Below, one piece after another: positions 58,179 through 64,000 of a stretch of 64,000 nucleotides of DNA. The notes under the pieces were generated by a model that saw only the letters and a program-made list of their open reading frames with translations, did no database searches and was not told the origin of the DNA. The stretch covers positions 62,001 through 126,000 of the forward strand of contig NZ_CP042831.1 of NCBI RefSeq assembly GCF_008000935.1, written 5' to 3'. The translations under genes and the position numbers were made by a program. The first letter of the stretch is position 1; the number at the start of each line of letters is the position of its first letter. This DNA comes from Flavobacterium alkalisoli. GTDB taxonomy: Bacteria > Bacteroidota > Bacteroidia > Flavobacteriales > Flavobacteriaceae.

Positions 58179-58694
58179 TTATCTTTCAGATAATGTTTTA
58201 ACAATACCCGCAATCTTGCCTCCACCTGATTTAAGAGCAGAAACAACATTTTTAGCAGGCGATTGAAGTAATCCGATGATGTCTCCGATAACTTCTTCTT
58301 TAGATTTAAGAGCAACAAGAGAATCTAACTGGTTGTCGCCGATAAATACCGCCTCATTAATGTAAGCTCCTTTTAATAAAGGCTTATCAGATTTTTTACG
58401 GAATTCTTTGATTACTTTAGCAGGAGCGTTTCCTACTTCAGCATACATAATAGAAGTGTTCCCTTTTAATACCGATGGTAATTCACCATAGTTATTTTCA
58501 GAAGACTCCATTGCTTTCTCAATAAGAGTATTTTTAACAACCTCTAACTTGATACCTGCTTTAAAGCAAGCTCTTCTTAAGTTTGAAGTAGTTTCTGCAT
58601 CAAGGCCCGATATATCTGCAAGATAGATCACATTTGAACCGGTTAACTGTGCAGTTAAATCTTCAATAACTCTTGATTTTTCTTCTCTGGTCAT
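58179..58694 (-). CDS. rplJ: 50S ribosomal protein L10
   Basis: 171 aa. MTREEKSRVIEDLTAQL and IYLADISGLDAETTSNLRR at the N-terminus and the KNTLIEKAME motif match L10, the stalk base that binds L7/L12 dimers through its C-terminal helix. It starts 22 bp after rplA, so no separate long L10 leader is present. Confidence 0.97.
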   Translation of the reverse strand: MTREEKSRVIEDLTAQLTGSNVIYLADISGLDAETTSNLRRACFKAGIKLEVVKNTLIEKAMESSENNYGELPSVLKGNTSIMYAEVGNAPAKVIKEFRKKSDKPLLKGAYINEAVFIGDNQLDSLVALKSKEEVIGDIIGLLQSPAKNVVSALKSGGGKIAGIVKTLSER

Positions 58695-58716
58695 AATAAA
58701 ACTTTTTAACTACCAA

Positions 58717-59406
58717 TTATACCGCTTTAGGATCTAAAGCAATAGCAGGACTCATAGTACTAGAGATGTGAATACTCTTAATGTAAGTACCTTTTGCTGC
58801 AGTTGGTTTTAATTTGATTAATGTTTGAATAATTTCGTGAGCGTTCTCAGAAATCTTGTCAGCATCAAAAGATACTTTTCCGATTCCGGCGTGAACAATA
58901 CCGGTTTTATCAACTTTAAAGTCAATTTTACCAGCTTTCACTTCCTGAACAGCTTTTGCAACGTCCATAGTTACAGTACCTGTTTTAGGGTTAGGCATTA
59001 AACCTCTTGGACCTAAAACTCTACCTAACGGACCTAGTTTACCCATAACGCTTGGCATAGTGATGATAACATCAACATCTGTCCAACCGTCTTTAATTTT
59101 TTGAAGGTAGTCATCTAAACCTACGTGGTCTGCACCAGCAGCTTTAGCTTCAGCTTCTTTATCAGGAGTTACTAATGCAAGTACTCTAACGTCTTTACCT
59201 GTACCGTGTGGTAATGTAACAACCCCTCTAACCATTTGATTCGCTTTCCTAGGATCTACACCCAAACGTACTGCGATATCAACAGACTCATCAAATTTTG
59301 CAGAAGCAACTGTTTTGATTAATGCAGAAGCATCTTTCAGAGAATACAGCTTGTTCTTTTCAATTTTTGAAGCAGCCTCTTTTTGTTTTTTTGTCAATTT
59401 TGCCAT
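58717..59406 (-). CDS. rplA: 50S ribosomal protein L1
   Basis: 229 aa. [24 protein letters not shown] and [12 protein letters not shown] are hallmark L1 segments. L1 binds 23S rRNA at the stalk over the E site and, in many bacteria, represses its own L11-L1 operon by binding the mRNA. It lies 21 bp behind rplK. Confidence 0.97.
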   Translation of the reverse strand: MAKLTKKQKEAASKIEKNKLYSLKDASALIKTVASAKFDESVDIAVRLGVDPRKANQMVRGVVTLPHGTGKDVRVLALVTPDKEAEAKAAGADHVGLDDYLQKIKDGWTDVDVIITMPSVMGKLGPLGRVLGPRGLMPNPKTGTVTMDVAKAVQEVKAGKIDFKVDKTGIVHAGIGKVSFDADKISENAHEIIQTLIKLKPTAAKGTYIKSIHISSTMSPAIALDPKAV

Positions 59407-59427
59407 GTCTTTTTTTTCTTTTTACGA

Positions 59428-59865
59428 TTAAAAAGGAGCTGTTCCTGATACTGTTATACCCATAGATCTTGCAGTTCCGGCAACCATACTCATTGCTTTC
59501 TCAATAGTGAATGCATTTAGGTCAGCCATTTTGTCTTCTGCAATAGCTCTAATTTGATCCCAAGTAACGCTAGCTACTTTCTTACGGTTTGGTTCACCTG
59601 AACCCGACTTTAACTTAGCAGCTTCTAATAATTGAATAGCTGCAGGTGGCGTTTTAACAACAAATTCAAAAGACTTGTCTTTATACACAGTAATTTGTAC
59701 TGGTAATACTTTGCCTGGTTTATCCTGAGTTCTAGCATTAAATTGCTTACAGAACTCCATGATGTTAACTCCAGCAGCCCCCAAAGCAGGTCCAACCGGT
59801 GGCGAAGGATTCGCAGCACCTCCCTTAACTTGTAGTTTAACTACTTTACTAATTTCTTTAGCCAT
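59428..59865 (-). CDS. rplK: 50S ribosomal protein L11
   Basis: 145 aa. [34 protein letters not shown] at the N-terminus and the C-terminal [10 protein letters not shown] are typical of L11. It binds the GTPase-associated centre of 23S rRNA. It starts 71 bp behind nusG. Confidence 0.97.
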   Translation of the reverse strand: MAKEISKVVKLQVKGGAANPSPPVGPALGAAGVNIMEFCKQFNARTQDKPGKVLPVQITVYKDKSFEFVVKTPPAAIQLLEAAKLKSGSGEPNRKKVASVTWDQIRAIAEDKMADLNAFTIEKAMSMVAGTARSMGITVSGTAPF

Positions 59866-59936
59866 TTCTTTAAAAGATTTAGCACATCTTCATTTGGAAG
59901 CGAATGATGTGATTTTATATATTAGTGTAACAAAAA

Positions 59937-60488
59937 TTATACTTTTTCAACCTGCATAAAGCTTAACTCCAATGGTGTCTTTCTTCCAAAAATCTTAACC
60001 ATCACCTCAAGCTTACGCTTATCTTCGTTAACCTTCTCAACTGTACCGTTAAATCCGTTAAACGGCCCGTCGATAACTTTAACTGTTTCACCTACTACGT
60101 AAGGTATCGCAACGTTATCTGTCTTAACAGAAAGTTCGTCTACTTTACCCAGCATCCTGTTAACTTCCGAAAGACGTAACGGCACAGCGTCTCCGCCTTT
60201 AGTTTCACCAAGGAAACCAATAACTCCGGAAATTGACTTAATTATATGAGGTATTTCTCCGGTTAGATTTGCTTCAATCATAACATATCCCGGAAAATAA
60301 ACTCTGTCTTTGCTAATTTTCTTACCATCTCTAACCTGTACTACTTTTTCAGTAGGAACAAGTACCTGAGAAACATAATCAGCCATACCTAAACGGCTTA
60401 TCTCAGTTTCGATGTAGTTTTTAACTTTATTTTCCTGACCGCTTACCGCTCTAACCACATACCATTTTTTGACATTGTTATCAGTCAT
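59937..60488 (-). CDS. nusG: Transcription termination/antitermination protein NusG
   Basis: 183 aa. The NGN domain begins KKWYVVRAVSGQENKVKNYIE and includes VYFPGYVMIEAN; the KOW domain has VKVIDGPFNGFNGTVEKVNEDKRKLEVMV. NusG binds RNA polymerase and links it to Rho or the ribosome. It follows secE by 10 bp. Confidence 0.97.
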   Translation of the reverse strand: MTDNNVKKWYVVRAVSGQENKVKNYIETEISRLGMADYVSQVLVPTEKVVQVRDGKKISKDRVYFPGYVMIEANLTGEIPHIIKSISGVIGFLGETKGGDAVPLRLSEVNRMLGKVDELSVKTDNVAIPYVVGETVKVIDGPFNGFNGTVEKVNEDKRKLEVMVKIFGRKTPLELSFMQVEKV

Positions 60489-60498
60489 CGTAATAAAA

Positions 60499-60696
60499 TT
60501 AATTTTTTAAGAAATCATAAATTCTCGCAACAACAACTTCAAACCCTCTATCAACTGCAAATGTTGCTAAAGCAAAAAGTATAGAAAAAACAGCAACAAT
60601 AATAGTTAATCGCTGTACTTCTGACCATTCAGGCCACGTTACATTTGTCTTTAACTCAGTAAATGCTTCTGATATATAATTGGTAACCTTTGCCAT
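60499..60696 (-). CDS. secE: Preprotein translocase subunit SecE
   Basis: 65 aa. An amphipathic N-terminal part (ISEAFTELKTNVTWPEWSEV) precedes one membrane helix (about 29-47), the short single-helix form of SecE. It stabilises SecY in the translocon. It lies between tRNA-Trp and nusG, the usual position. Confidence 0.94.
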   Translation of the reverse strand: MAKVTNYISEAFTELKTNVTWPEWSEVQRLTIIVAVFSILFALATFAVDRGFEVVVARIYDFLKN

Positions 60697-60712
60697 ATAA
60701 TTTCGTTTTTTG

Positions 60713-60783
60713 CACGGGCGGAGGGATTCGAACCCCCATCAACGGTTTTGGAGACCGCTATTCTACCCTTGAACTACGCCCGT
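60713..60783 (-). tRNA. tRNA-Trp (anticodon CCA)
   Basis: The acceptor arms ACGGGCG/CGCCCGT (60714-60720 and 60777-60783) pair fully. The anticodon loop CTCCAAA sits on the CGGT/ACCG stem, and the T-loop GTTCGAATC is present. It has 71 nt without an encoded CCA. It lies between tuf and secE. Confidence 0.95.
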
Positions 60784-60794
60784 TTGTTATAAAA

Positions 60795-60821
60795 GCCGGC
60801 AGTTACAAAAGCACTGCCGGC
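60795..60821 (-). terminator. Terminator of tuf
   Basis: GCCGGCAGT (60795-60803) and ACTGCCGGC (60813-60821) form a perfect 9-bp stem, followed on the minus strand by TTTTATAAC. It lies between tuf and tRNA-Trp, only 11 bp before the tRNA. Confidence 0.8.
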
Positions 60822-60843
60822 CTTTTATTATTTAACTAATAAA

Positions 60844-62031
60844 TTAGTCTAGAATTTCAGTAACCTGACCAGCACCTACAGTTCTACCACCCTCACGGAT
60901 AGCGAAACGTAGACCTACGCTAAGAGCGATTGGGCTAAGTAATTGTACATCAATAGTAAGGTTATCACCAGGCATAACCATCTCAACACCTGCAGGTAAG
61001 TTAATAGTACCTGTTACGTCAGTTGTACGAACGTAGAACTGAGGACGGTAGTTGTTATGGAATGGAGTGTGACGACCACCTTCTTCTTTCTTAAGGATAT
61101 AAACCTCTGCTTTGAATTTAGCATGAGGCTTAACTGATCCTGGCTTACAGATAACCATACCACGACGGATATCAGCTTTATCTATACCACGAAGAAGTAG
61201 ACCTACGTTATCACCAGCTTCACCTCTGTCAAGGATTTTACGGAACATCTCAACACCTGTAATAGTAGATGTTAATTTGTCAGCACCCATACCAATGATT
61301 TCTACAGGATCACCTGTGTTAGCAACACCAGTTTCGATACGACCTGTAGCAACAGTACCACGACCAGTGATTGTGAATACGTCTTCAACAGGCATAAGGA
61401 ATGGCTTCTCTCTATCACGTACCGGCTCTTCGATCCAGTTATCAACTGCATCCATAAGCTCCATAACAGTATCAACCCATTTTGGCTCACCGTTAAGTGC
61501 ACCTAGAGCAGAACCTTTAATTACAGGACCGTTATCACCATCATACTGATAGAATGATAATAGGTCACGGATTTCCATCTCTACTAGCTCAAGTAGCTCA
61601 GCATCATCAACCATATCCACTTTGTTCATGAATACAACGATTCTTGGAACACCTACCTGACGACCTAGAAGGATGTGCTCACGAGTTTGTGGCATTGGAC
61701 CATCTGTAGCAGCAACTACAAGAATAGCACCGTCCATCTGAGCAGCACCAGTAACCATGTTCTTAACGTAATCCGCGTGACCTGGACAGTCAACGTGAGC
61801 GTAGTGACGGTTAGCAGTAGCGTACTCTACGTGAGATGTATTAATAGTAATACCCCTTTCTTTTTCTTCAGGAGCATTATCAATTTGATCAAATGATCTT
61901 GCTTCAGAAAGACCTGCATCAGCTAATACTTTAGTAATAGCAGCAGTCAAAGTTGTTTTTCCGTGGTCAACGTGTCCAATAGTACCAATATTCAAGTGCG
62001 GTTTGGAACGATCAAAAGTTTCCTTTGCCAT
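60844..62031 (-). CDS. tuf: Elongation factor Tu
   Basis: 395 aa. The G-domain motifs are GHVDHGKTT (G1), RGITI (G2), DCPGHADY (G3), NKVDMVD (G4) and SAL (G5); domains 2 and 3 are complete. EF-Tu delivers aminoacyl-tRNA to the ribosome. It sits between three tRNA genes and tRNA-Trp, and its transcript probably starts upstream of the tRNAs. Codon use looks strongly biased, as expected for a highly expressed gene. Confidence 0.98.
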   Translation of the reverse strand: MAKETFDRSKPHLNIGTIGHVDHGKTTLTAAITKVLADAGLSEARSFDQIDNAPEEKERGITINTSHVEYATANRHYAHVDCPGHADYVKNMVTGAAQMDGAILVVAATDGPMPQTREHILLGRQVGVPRIVVFMNKVDMVDDAELLELVEMEIRDLLSFYQYDGDNGPVIKGSALGALNGEPKWVDTVMELMDAVDNWIEEPVRDREKPFLMPVEDVFTITGRGTVATGRIETGVANTGDPVEIIGMGADKLTSTITGVEMFRKILDRGEAGDNVGLLLRGIDKADIRRGMVICKPGSVKPHAKFKAEVYILKKEEGGRHTPFHNNYRPQFYVRTTDVTGTINLPAGVEMVMPGDNLTIDVQLLSPIALSVGLRFAIREGGRTVGAGQVTEILD

Positions 62032-62087
62032 GATTTAATAATTTAATCTTAGTTATATAATTAGTGTTCAAATTTTTACTAATATTG

Positions 62088-62159
62088 AGCCAATGACGGG
62101 ATTTGAACCCGTGACCTCTTCCTTACCAAGGAAGCACTCTACCCCTGAGCTACACCGGC
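62088..62159 (-). tRNA. tRNA-Thr (anticodon GGT)
   Basis: The acceptor GCCGGTG pairs with CATTGGC through two G-U pairs. The anticodon arm CTTCC-TTGGTAA-GGAAG gives GGT. It has 72 nt and shares its 5' half closely with the other tRNA-Thr of the cluster. Confidence 0.95.
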
Positions 62160-62187
62160 TTAATCCTAAACTCTCGCTTAGAGTTAG

Positions 62188-62268
62188 TGGGGAGAGCAGG
62201 ATTCGAACCTGCGAAGGTTTCCCAACGGATTTACAGTCCGTCCTCGTTGGCCGCTTGAGTATCTCCCC
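62188..62268 (-). tRNA. tRNA-Tyr (anticodon GTA)
   Basis: The acceptor GGGGAGA/TCTCCCC pairs fully. The anticodon arm ACGGA-CTGTAAA-TCCGT gives GTA. A long variable arm, as expected for class II tRNAs, brings it to 81 nt. Confidence 0.95.
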
Positions 62269-62304
62269 TAACCTTTATCTTCAGTTGCTTTTCAAAAAAC
62301 TTTG

Positions 62305-62378
62305 AGCCGATGGAGGGACTCGAACCCACGACCTGCTGATTACAAATCAGCTGCTCTAGCCAGCTGAGCTACACCGGC
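62305..62378 (-). tRNA. tRNA-Thr (anticodon TGT)
   Basis: The acceptor GCCGGTG pairs with CATCGGC. The anticodon arm GCTGA-TTTGTAA-TCAGC gives TGT. It has 74 nt and is the first tRNA of the tuf cluster transcript. Confidence 0.95.
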
Positions 62379-62394
62379 AACTTAGAATAAAAAA

Positions 62395-62416
62395 AGTCCG
62401 CTATTTCTAACGGACT
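62395..62416 (-). terminator. Terminator behind hpf
   Basis: AGTCCG (62395-62400) and CGGACT (62411-62416) form a stem with a 10-base loop, followed on the minus strand by seven T. It separates the xerC-hpf transcript from the tRNA-tuf transcript. Confidence 0.85.
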
Positions 62417-62470
62417 GCAAATGTATAGATTTTTTATTTTAATCAAAACATTTTTGAACTTTTTTTTCAG

Positions 62471-62773
62471 TTATGAATGCGCTCTTACTTTTTGTTTTCT
62501 TTTCACCAATAAACGCTCCATGGAATCAGCCGCTAACATTACAGCCTCCTCAAATGTCTTACACTGTTTTTTGACTACAAATTCGTCTCCGGGAACACTA
62601 ACTTTAAGCTCTGCAATCTTATTAATTTTTGCACTCGTATTATCCAGTTTAAAAAACACATCAGAACATACAACTCTGTCATAATACTTATCAAGCTTAT
62701 CCAATTTTTCCTGAACATAGCCAACCAGTTTTCTGTCAACATTAAAGTTGACTGCATGAACATTTACTTTCAT
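62471..62773 (-). CDS. hpf: Short ribosome hibernation promoting factor (HPF/YfiA family)
   Basis: 100 aa from the ATG at 62773; an ATG two codons earlier (62779) is also possible. The fold is recognisable from MKVNVHAVNFNVDRKL, YVQEKLDKLDKYYD and CKTFEEAVMLAADSMERLLVKRKQK. It is the short form without the C-terminal dimerisation domain. HPF proteins bind the 30S decoding region in stationary phase and reduce translation. It follows xerC by about 27 bp and is probably co-transcribed. Confidence 0.9.
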   Translation of the reverse strand: MKVNVHAVNFNVDRKLVGYVQEKLDKLDKYYDRVVCSDVFFKLDNTSAKINKIAELKVSVPGDEFVVKKQCKTFEEAVMLAADSMERLLVKRKQKVRAHS

Positions 62774-62800
62774 AAACATAACTTTTAAAATAGTTAAACA

Positions 62801-63703
62801 TTATGAATCATTTCGGTTACGGGGATGCGCTTCCTGATATACTTTTTTAAGCTCCGCAAGACTGCTGTGCGTGTATATTTGAGTAGAAGACAAACTTGCG
62901 TGACCTAATAATTCTTTTACTGAGTTTAAATCTGCTCCGTTATTGAGTAAATGTGTAGCGAAAGTATGACGCAACACATGAGGACTCTTTTTAACCTTAG
63001 CAGAGACAACACTAAAGTAACTATTTATTAACCTATAAACAAAAGATTCACTCACTTTTTGACCCCTCCTGTTTAAAATTAACACATCTCTGTCTACTAT
63101 ATTTTCAAGCTCATTTCTTTCTGTAAGATATTTTGTAATAAGTTGAGCAGTACAGCTCAAAACTGGCAATATCCTCTCCTTATTTCTCTTACCCAAAACC
63201 TTTAAAGTCTGCCCGCCTTTATCATACGAGTTGAGCTTTAAACCAATAAGCTCTGCCCTACGCATACCTGTTGTATAAAATAGCTCAATAATAAGCCTGT
63301 CCCTAACACCATCAAAATCATCAGTATATTCCATTTCTTCATATACAGCAGTAAGCTCTTTTTCAGAAAAAGGAACCTGTACTTTTTTTTCCGTTTTAAG
63401 CGATTTGTGTTTTTGAAGCGGATTGATCTCAATCTGCTTTGCACGAAGTAAAAATTTATAAAACGATTTAAGCGAAGATATCTTTCGGTTTACCGAGCGG
63501 TTAGACAAACCCTGCTCTACCAAATTTACTATCCAACCCCTAATGTGACCGTAAACCACATCTTCAAGCTCCATACTTTCATCATGCTGTTTGATAAAAG
63601 ACTCAAATTCAGACAAATCATTAGTATAAGCCTTAAGGGTTAAAAGAGAATAATTCTTCTCCTTTAAAAGATAGTCTGCATATGCCTGTTTAGAATTAAC
63701 CAT
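62801..63703 (-). CDS. xerC: Tyrosine recombinase XerC
   Basis: 300 aa. The N-terminal SAM-like core-binding domain spans about 1-90. The catalytic domain has the first Arg in [12 protein letters not shown] (about 148), the Lys in [23 protein letters not shown], the second His in [15 protein letters not shown] and the Tyr of that motif. XerC resolves chromosome dimers at dif together with XerD. Length and position beside hpf and rpsU match the chromosomal enzyme rather than a phage or transposon integrase. Its ATG follows directly on the T-run of the rpsU terminator, leaving no room for a leader unless transcription reads through. Confidence 0.92.
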   Translation of the reverse strand: MVNSKQAYADYLLKEKNYSLLTLKAYTNDLSEFESFIKQHDESMELEDVVYGHIRGWIVNLVEQGLSNRSVNRKISSLKSFYKFLLRAKQIEINPLQKHKSLKTEKKVQVPFSEKELTAVYEEMEYTDDFDGVRDRLIIELFYTTGMRRAELIGLKLNSYDKGGQTLKVLGKRNKERILPVLSCTAQLITKYLTERNELENIVDRDVLILNRRGQKVSESFVYRLINSYFSVVSAKVKKSPHVLRHTFATHLLNNGADLNSVKELLGHASLSSTQIYTHSSLAELKKVYQEAHPRNRNDS

Positions 63704-63750
63704 AAAAAAACCGTTAACAGCAAAGTTAATGAACTTTTCTGTTAACGGTT
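63704..63750 (-). terminator. Terminator of rpsU, abutting the xerC start codon
   Basis: AACCGTTAACAG (63709-63720) and CTGTTAACGGTT (63739-63750) are perfect 12-bp arms; the loop contains a further AAAGTT/AACTTT pairing. On the minus strand seven T follow and end exactly at the xerC ATG. Confidence 0.88.
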
Positions 63751-63774
63751 ATTATTTTAAATCCAAAAAAATAA

Positions 63775-63969
63775 TTAGTTCTCTACTGAGTCTCTTAATG
63801 TTTGGATATAAGCTGCTTTCTGGATTTGAGCTCTTCTTACAACAGATGGTTTCGTGAACTGCTGACGACTTCTTAGTTGTCTAACAACTCCTGTTTTATC
63901 AAATTTTCTCTTGTAGCGCTTTAGAGCTCTATCGATATTCTCTCCGTCTTTAATTGGTATAATCAACAT
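63775..63969 (-). CDS. rpsU: 30S ribosomal protein S21
   Basis: 64 aa. IKDGENIDRALKRYKRKF, the basic middle and VVRRAQIQKAAYIQ identify bS21. In Bacteroidota this protein is known to take part in hiding the anti-Shine-Dalgarno sequence of the ribosome. Its own mRNA has an unusually strong Shine-Dalgarno sequence (63977-63987), in contrast to nearly all other genes here. A strong terminator follows, right before xerC. Confidence 0.97.
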   Translation of the reverse strand: MLIIPIKDGENIDRALKRYKRKFDKTGVVRQLRSRQQFTKPSVVRRAQIQKAAYIQTLRDSVEN

Positions 63970-63976
63970 AATATAA

Positions 63977-63987
63977 CACCTCCTCTC
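63977..63987 (-). promoter_or_regulatory. Strong Shine-Dalgarno sequence of rpsU
   Basis: On the minus strand GAGAGGAGGTG lies 7 nt before the ATG, nearly full complementarity to the 16S rRNA 3' end. Work on Flavobacterium johnsoniae has linked such a site on rpsU to autoregulation by bS21; the same is inferred here. Confidence 0.85.
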
Positions 63988-64000
63988 GTTAAGGGTGCAA

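Noticed and set aside
62801..63703. Tyrosine recombinase as sign of an integrated element
   Set aside because: Length, motifs and neighbours (hpf, rpsU) fit chromosomal XerC; no attachment-site repeats flank the tRNA genes nearby.

Overview
The window is a chromosomal segment of a low-GC member of the Bacteroidota, most likely family Flavobacteriaceae (Flavobacterium or a close relative). The evidence is a set of type IX secretion (T9SS) proteins (PorP/SprF, an OmpA/PorE-like protein, type A and type B sorting domains), TAnnTTTG-type -7 promoter elements, weak Shine-Dalgarno sequences almost everywhere except rpsU, and gene orders usual for this group: parA-parB-DUF5683-dapB-lepB, mutL with tandem rhomboids, and tuf-tRNA-Trp-secE-nusG-rplKAJL-rpoBC. 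No rRNA, CRISPR array, insertion sequence or prophage was seen.

Layout. 1-925: 3' end of a P-type cation ATPase. 1417-26644 (minus strand): a 25 kb cell-surface locus. In transcription order it holds a giant repeat protein (26644 to 11198), a lectin/Ig-repeat protein (1867 aa), a protein with a type B T9SS sorting domain, a PorP/SprF protein and an OmpA/PorE-like protein. The giant gene carries about 36 copies of a 348-bp (116-codon) repeat. Its 5' part (19712-26644) and 3' part (11198-13102) read cleanly, while the middle (about 13.1-19.7 kb) is littered with 1-2 base indels that look like uncorrected sequencing errors. The real protein is probably one chain of about 5,150 residues. 27455-32597: regulators (a membrane-bound AraC protein, a propeller-type sensor kinase and a NarL-type response regulator). 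32903-36049: aquaporin, SDR oxidoreductase and a secreted HmuY-like protein.

36219-41613: chromosome partition and envelope operon (parA, parB, DUF5683, dapB, lepB), then a WbqC-like gene. 41617-46228 (minus): EEP-family hydrolase, two rhomboids, mutL. 46364-49064 (plus): an accessory three-gene operon (lipoprotein, M50 protease fused to TPRs, small secreted protein). 49114-63969 (minus): DUF3467, rpoC, rpoB, rplL, rplJ, rplA, rplK, nusG, secE, tRNA-Trp, tuf, three tRNAs, hpf, xerC and rpsU.

How it fits together. The surface locus looks like an adhesin export and display module: T9SS components and a peptidoglycan-anchoring OmpA protein lie next to two very long repetitive exported proteins. 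The two longest proteins show no recognisable T9SS sorting domain, while the small protein between them and PorP/SprF does. A recurring extragenic motif (a GTGGGGA core flanked by short inverted arms) occurs four times behind the OmpA gene and again in front of the CTD gene, the giant gene and the response regulator. The most interesting points are the giant array and its artefactual break-up, this motif family, the strong Shine-Dalgarno sequence of rpsU, start codons placed directly behind terminators (xerC, WbqC-like), a MutL without visible endonuclease motifs, and the M50-TPR operon.
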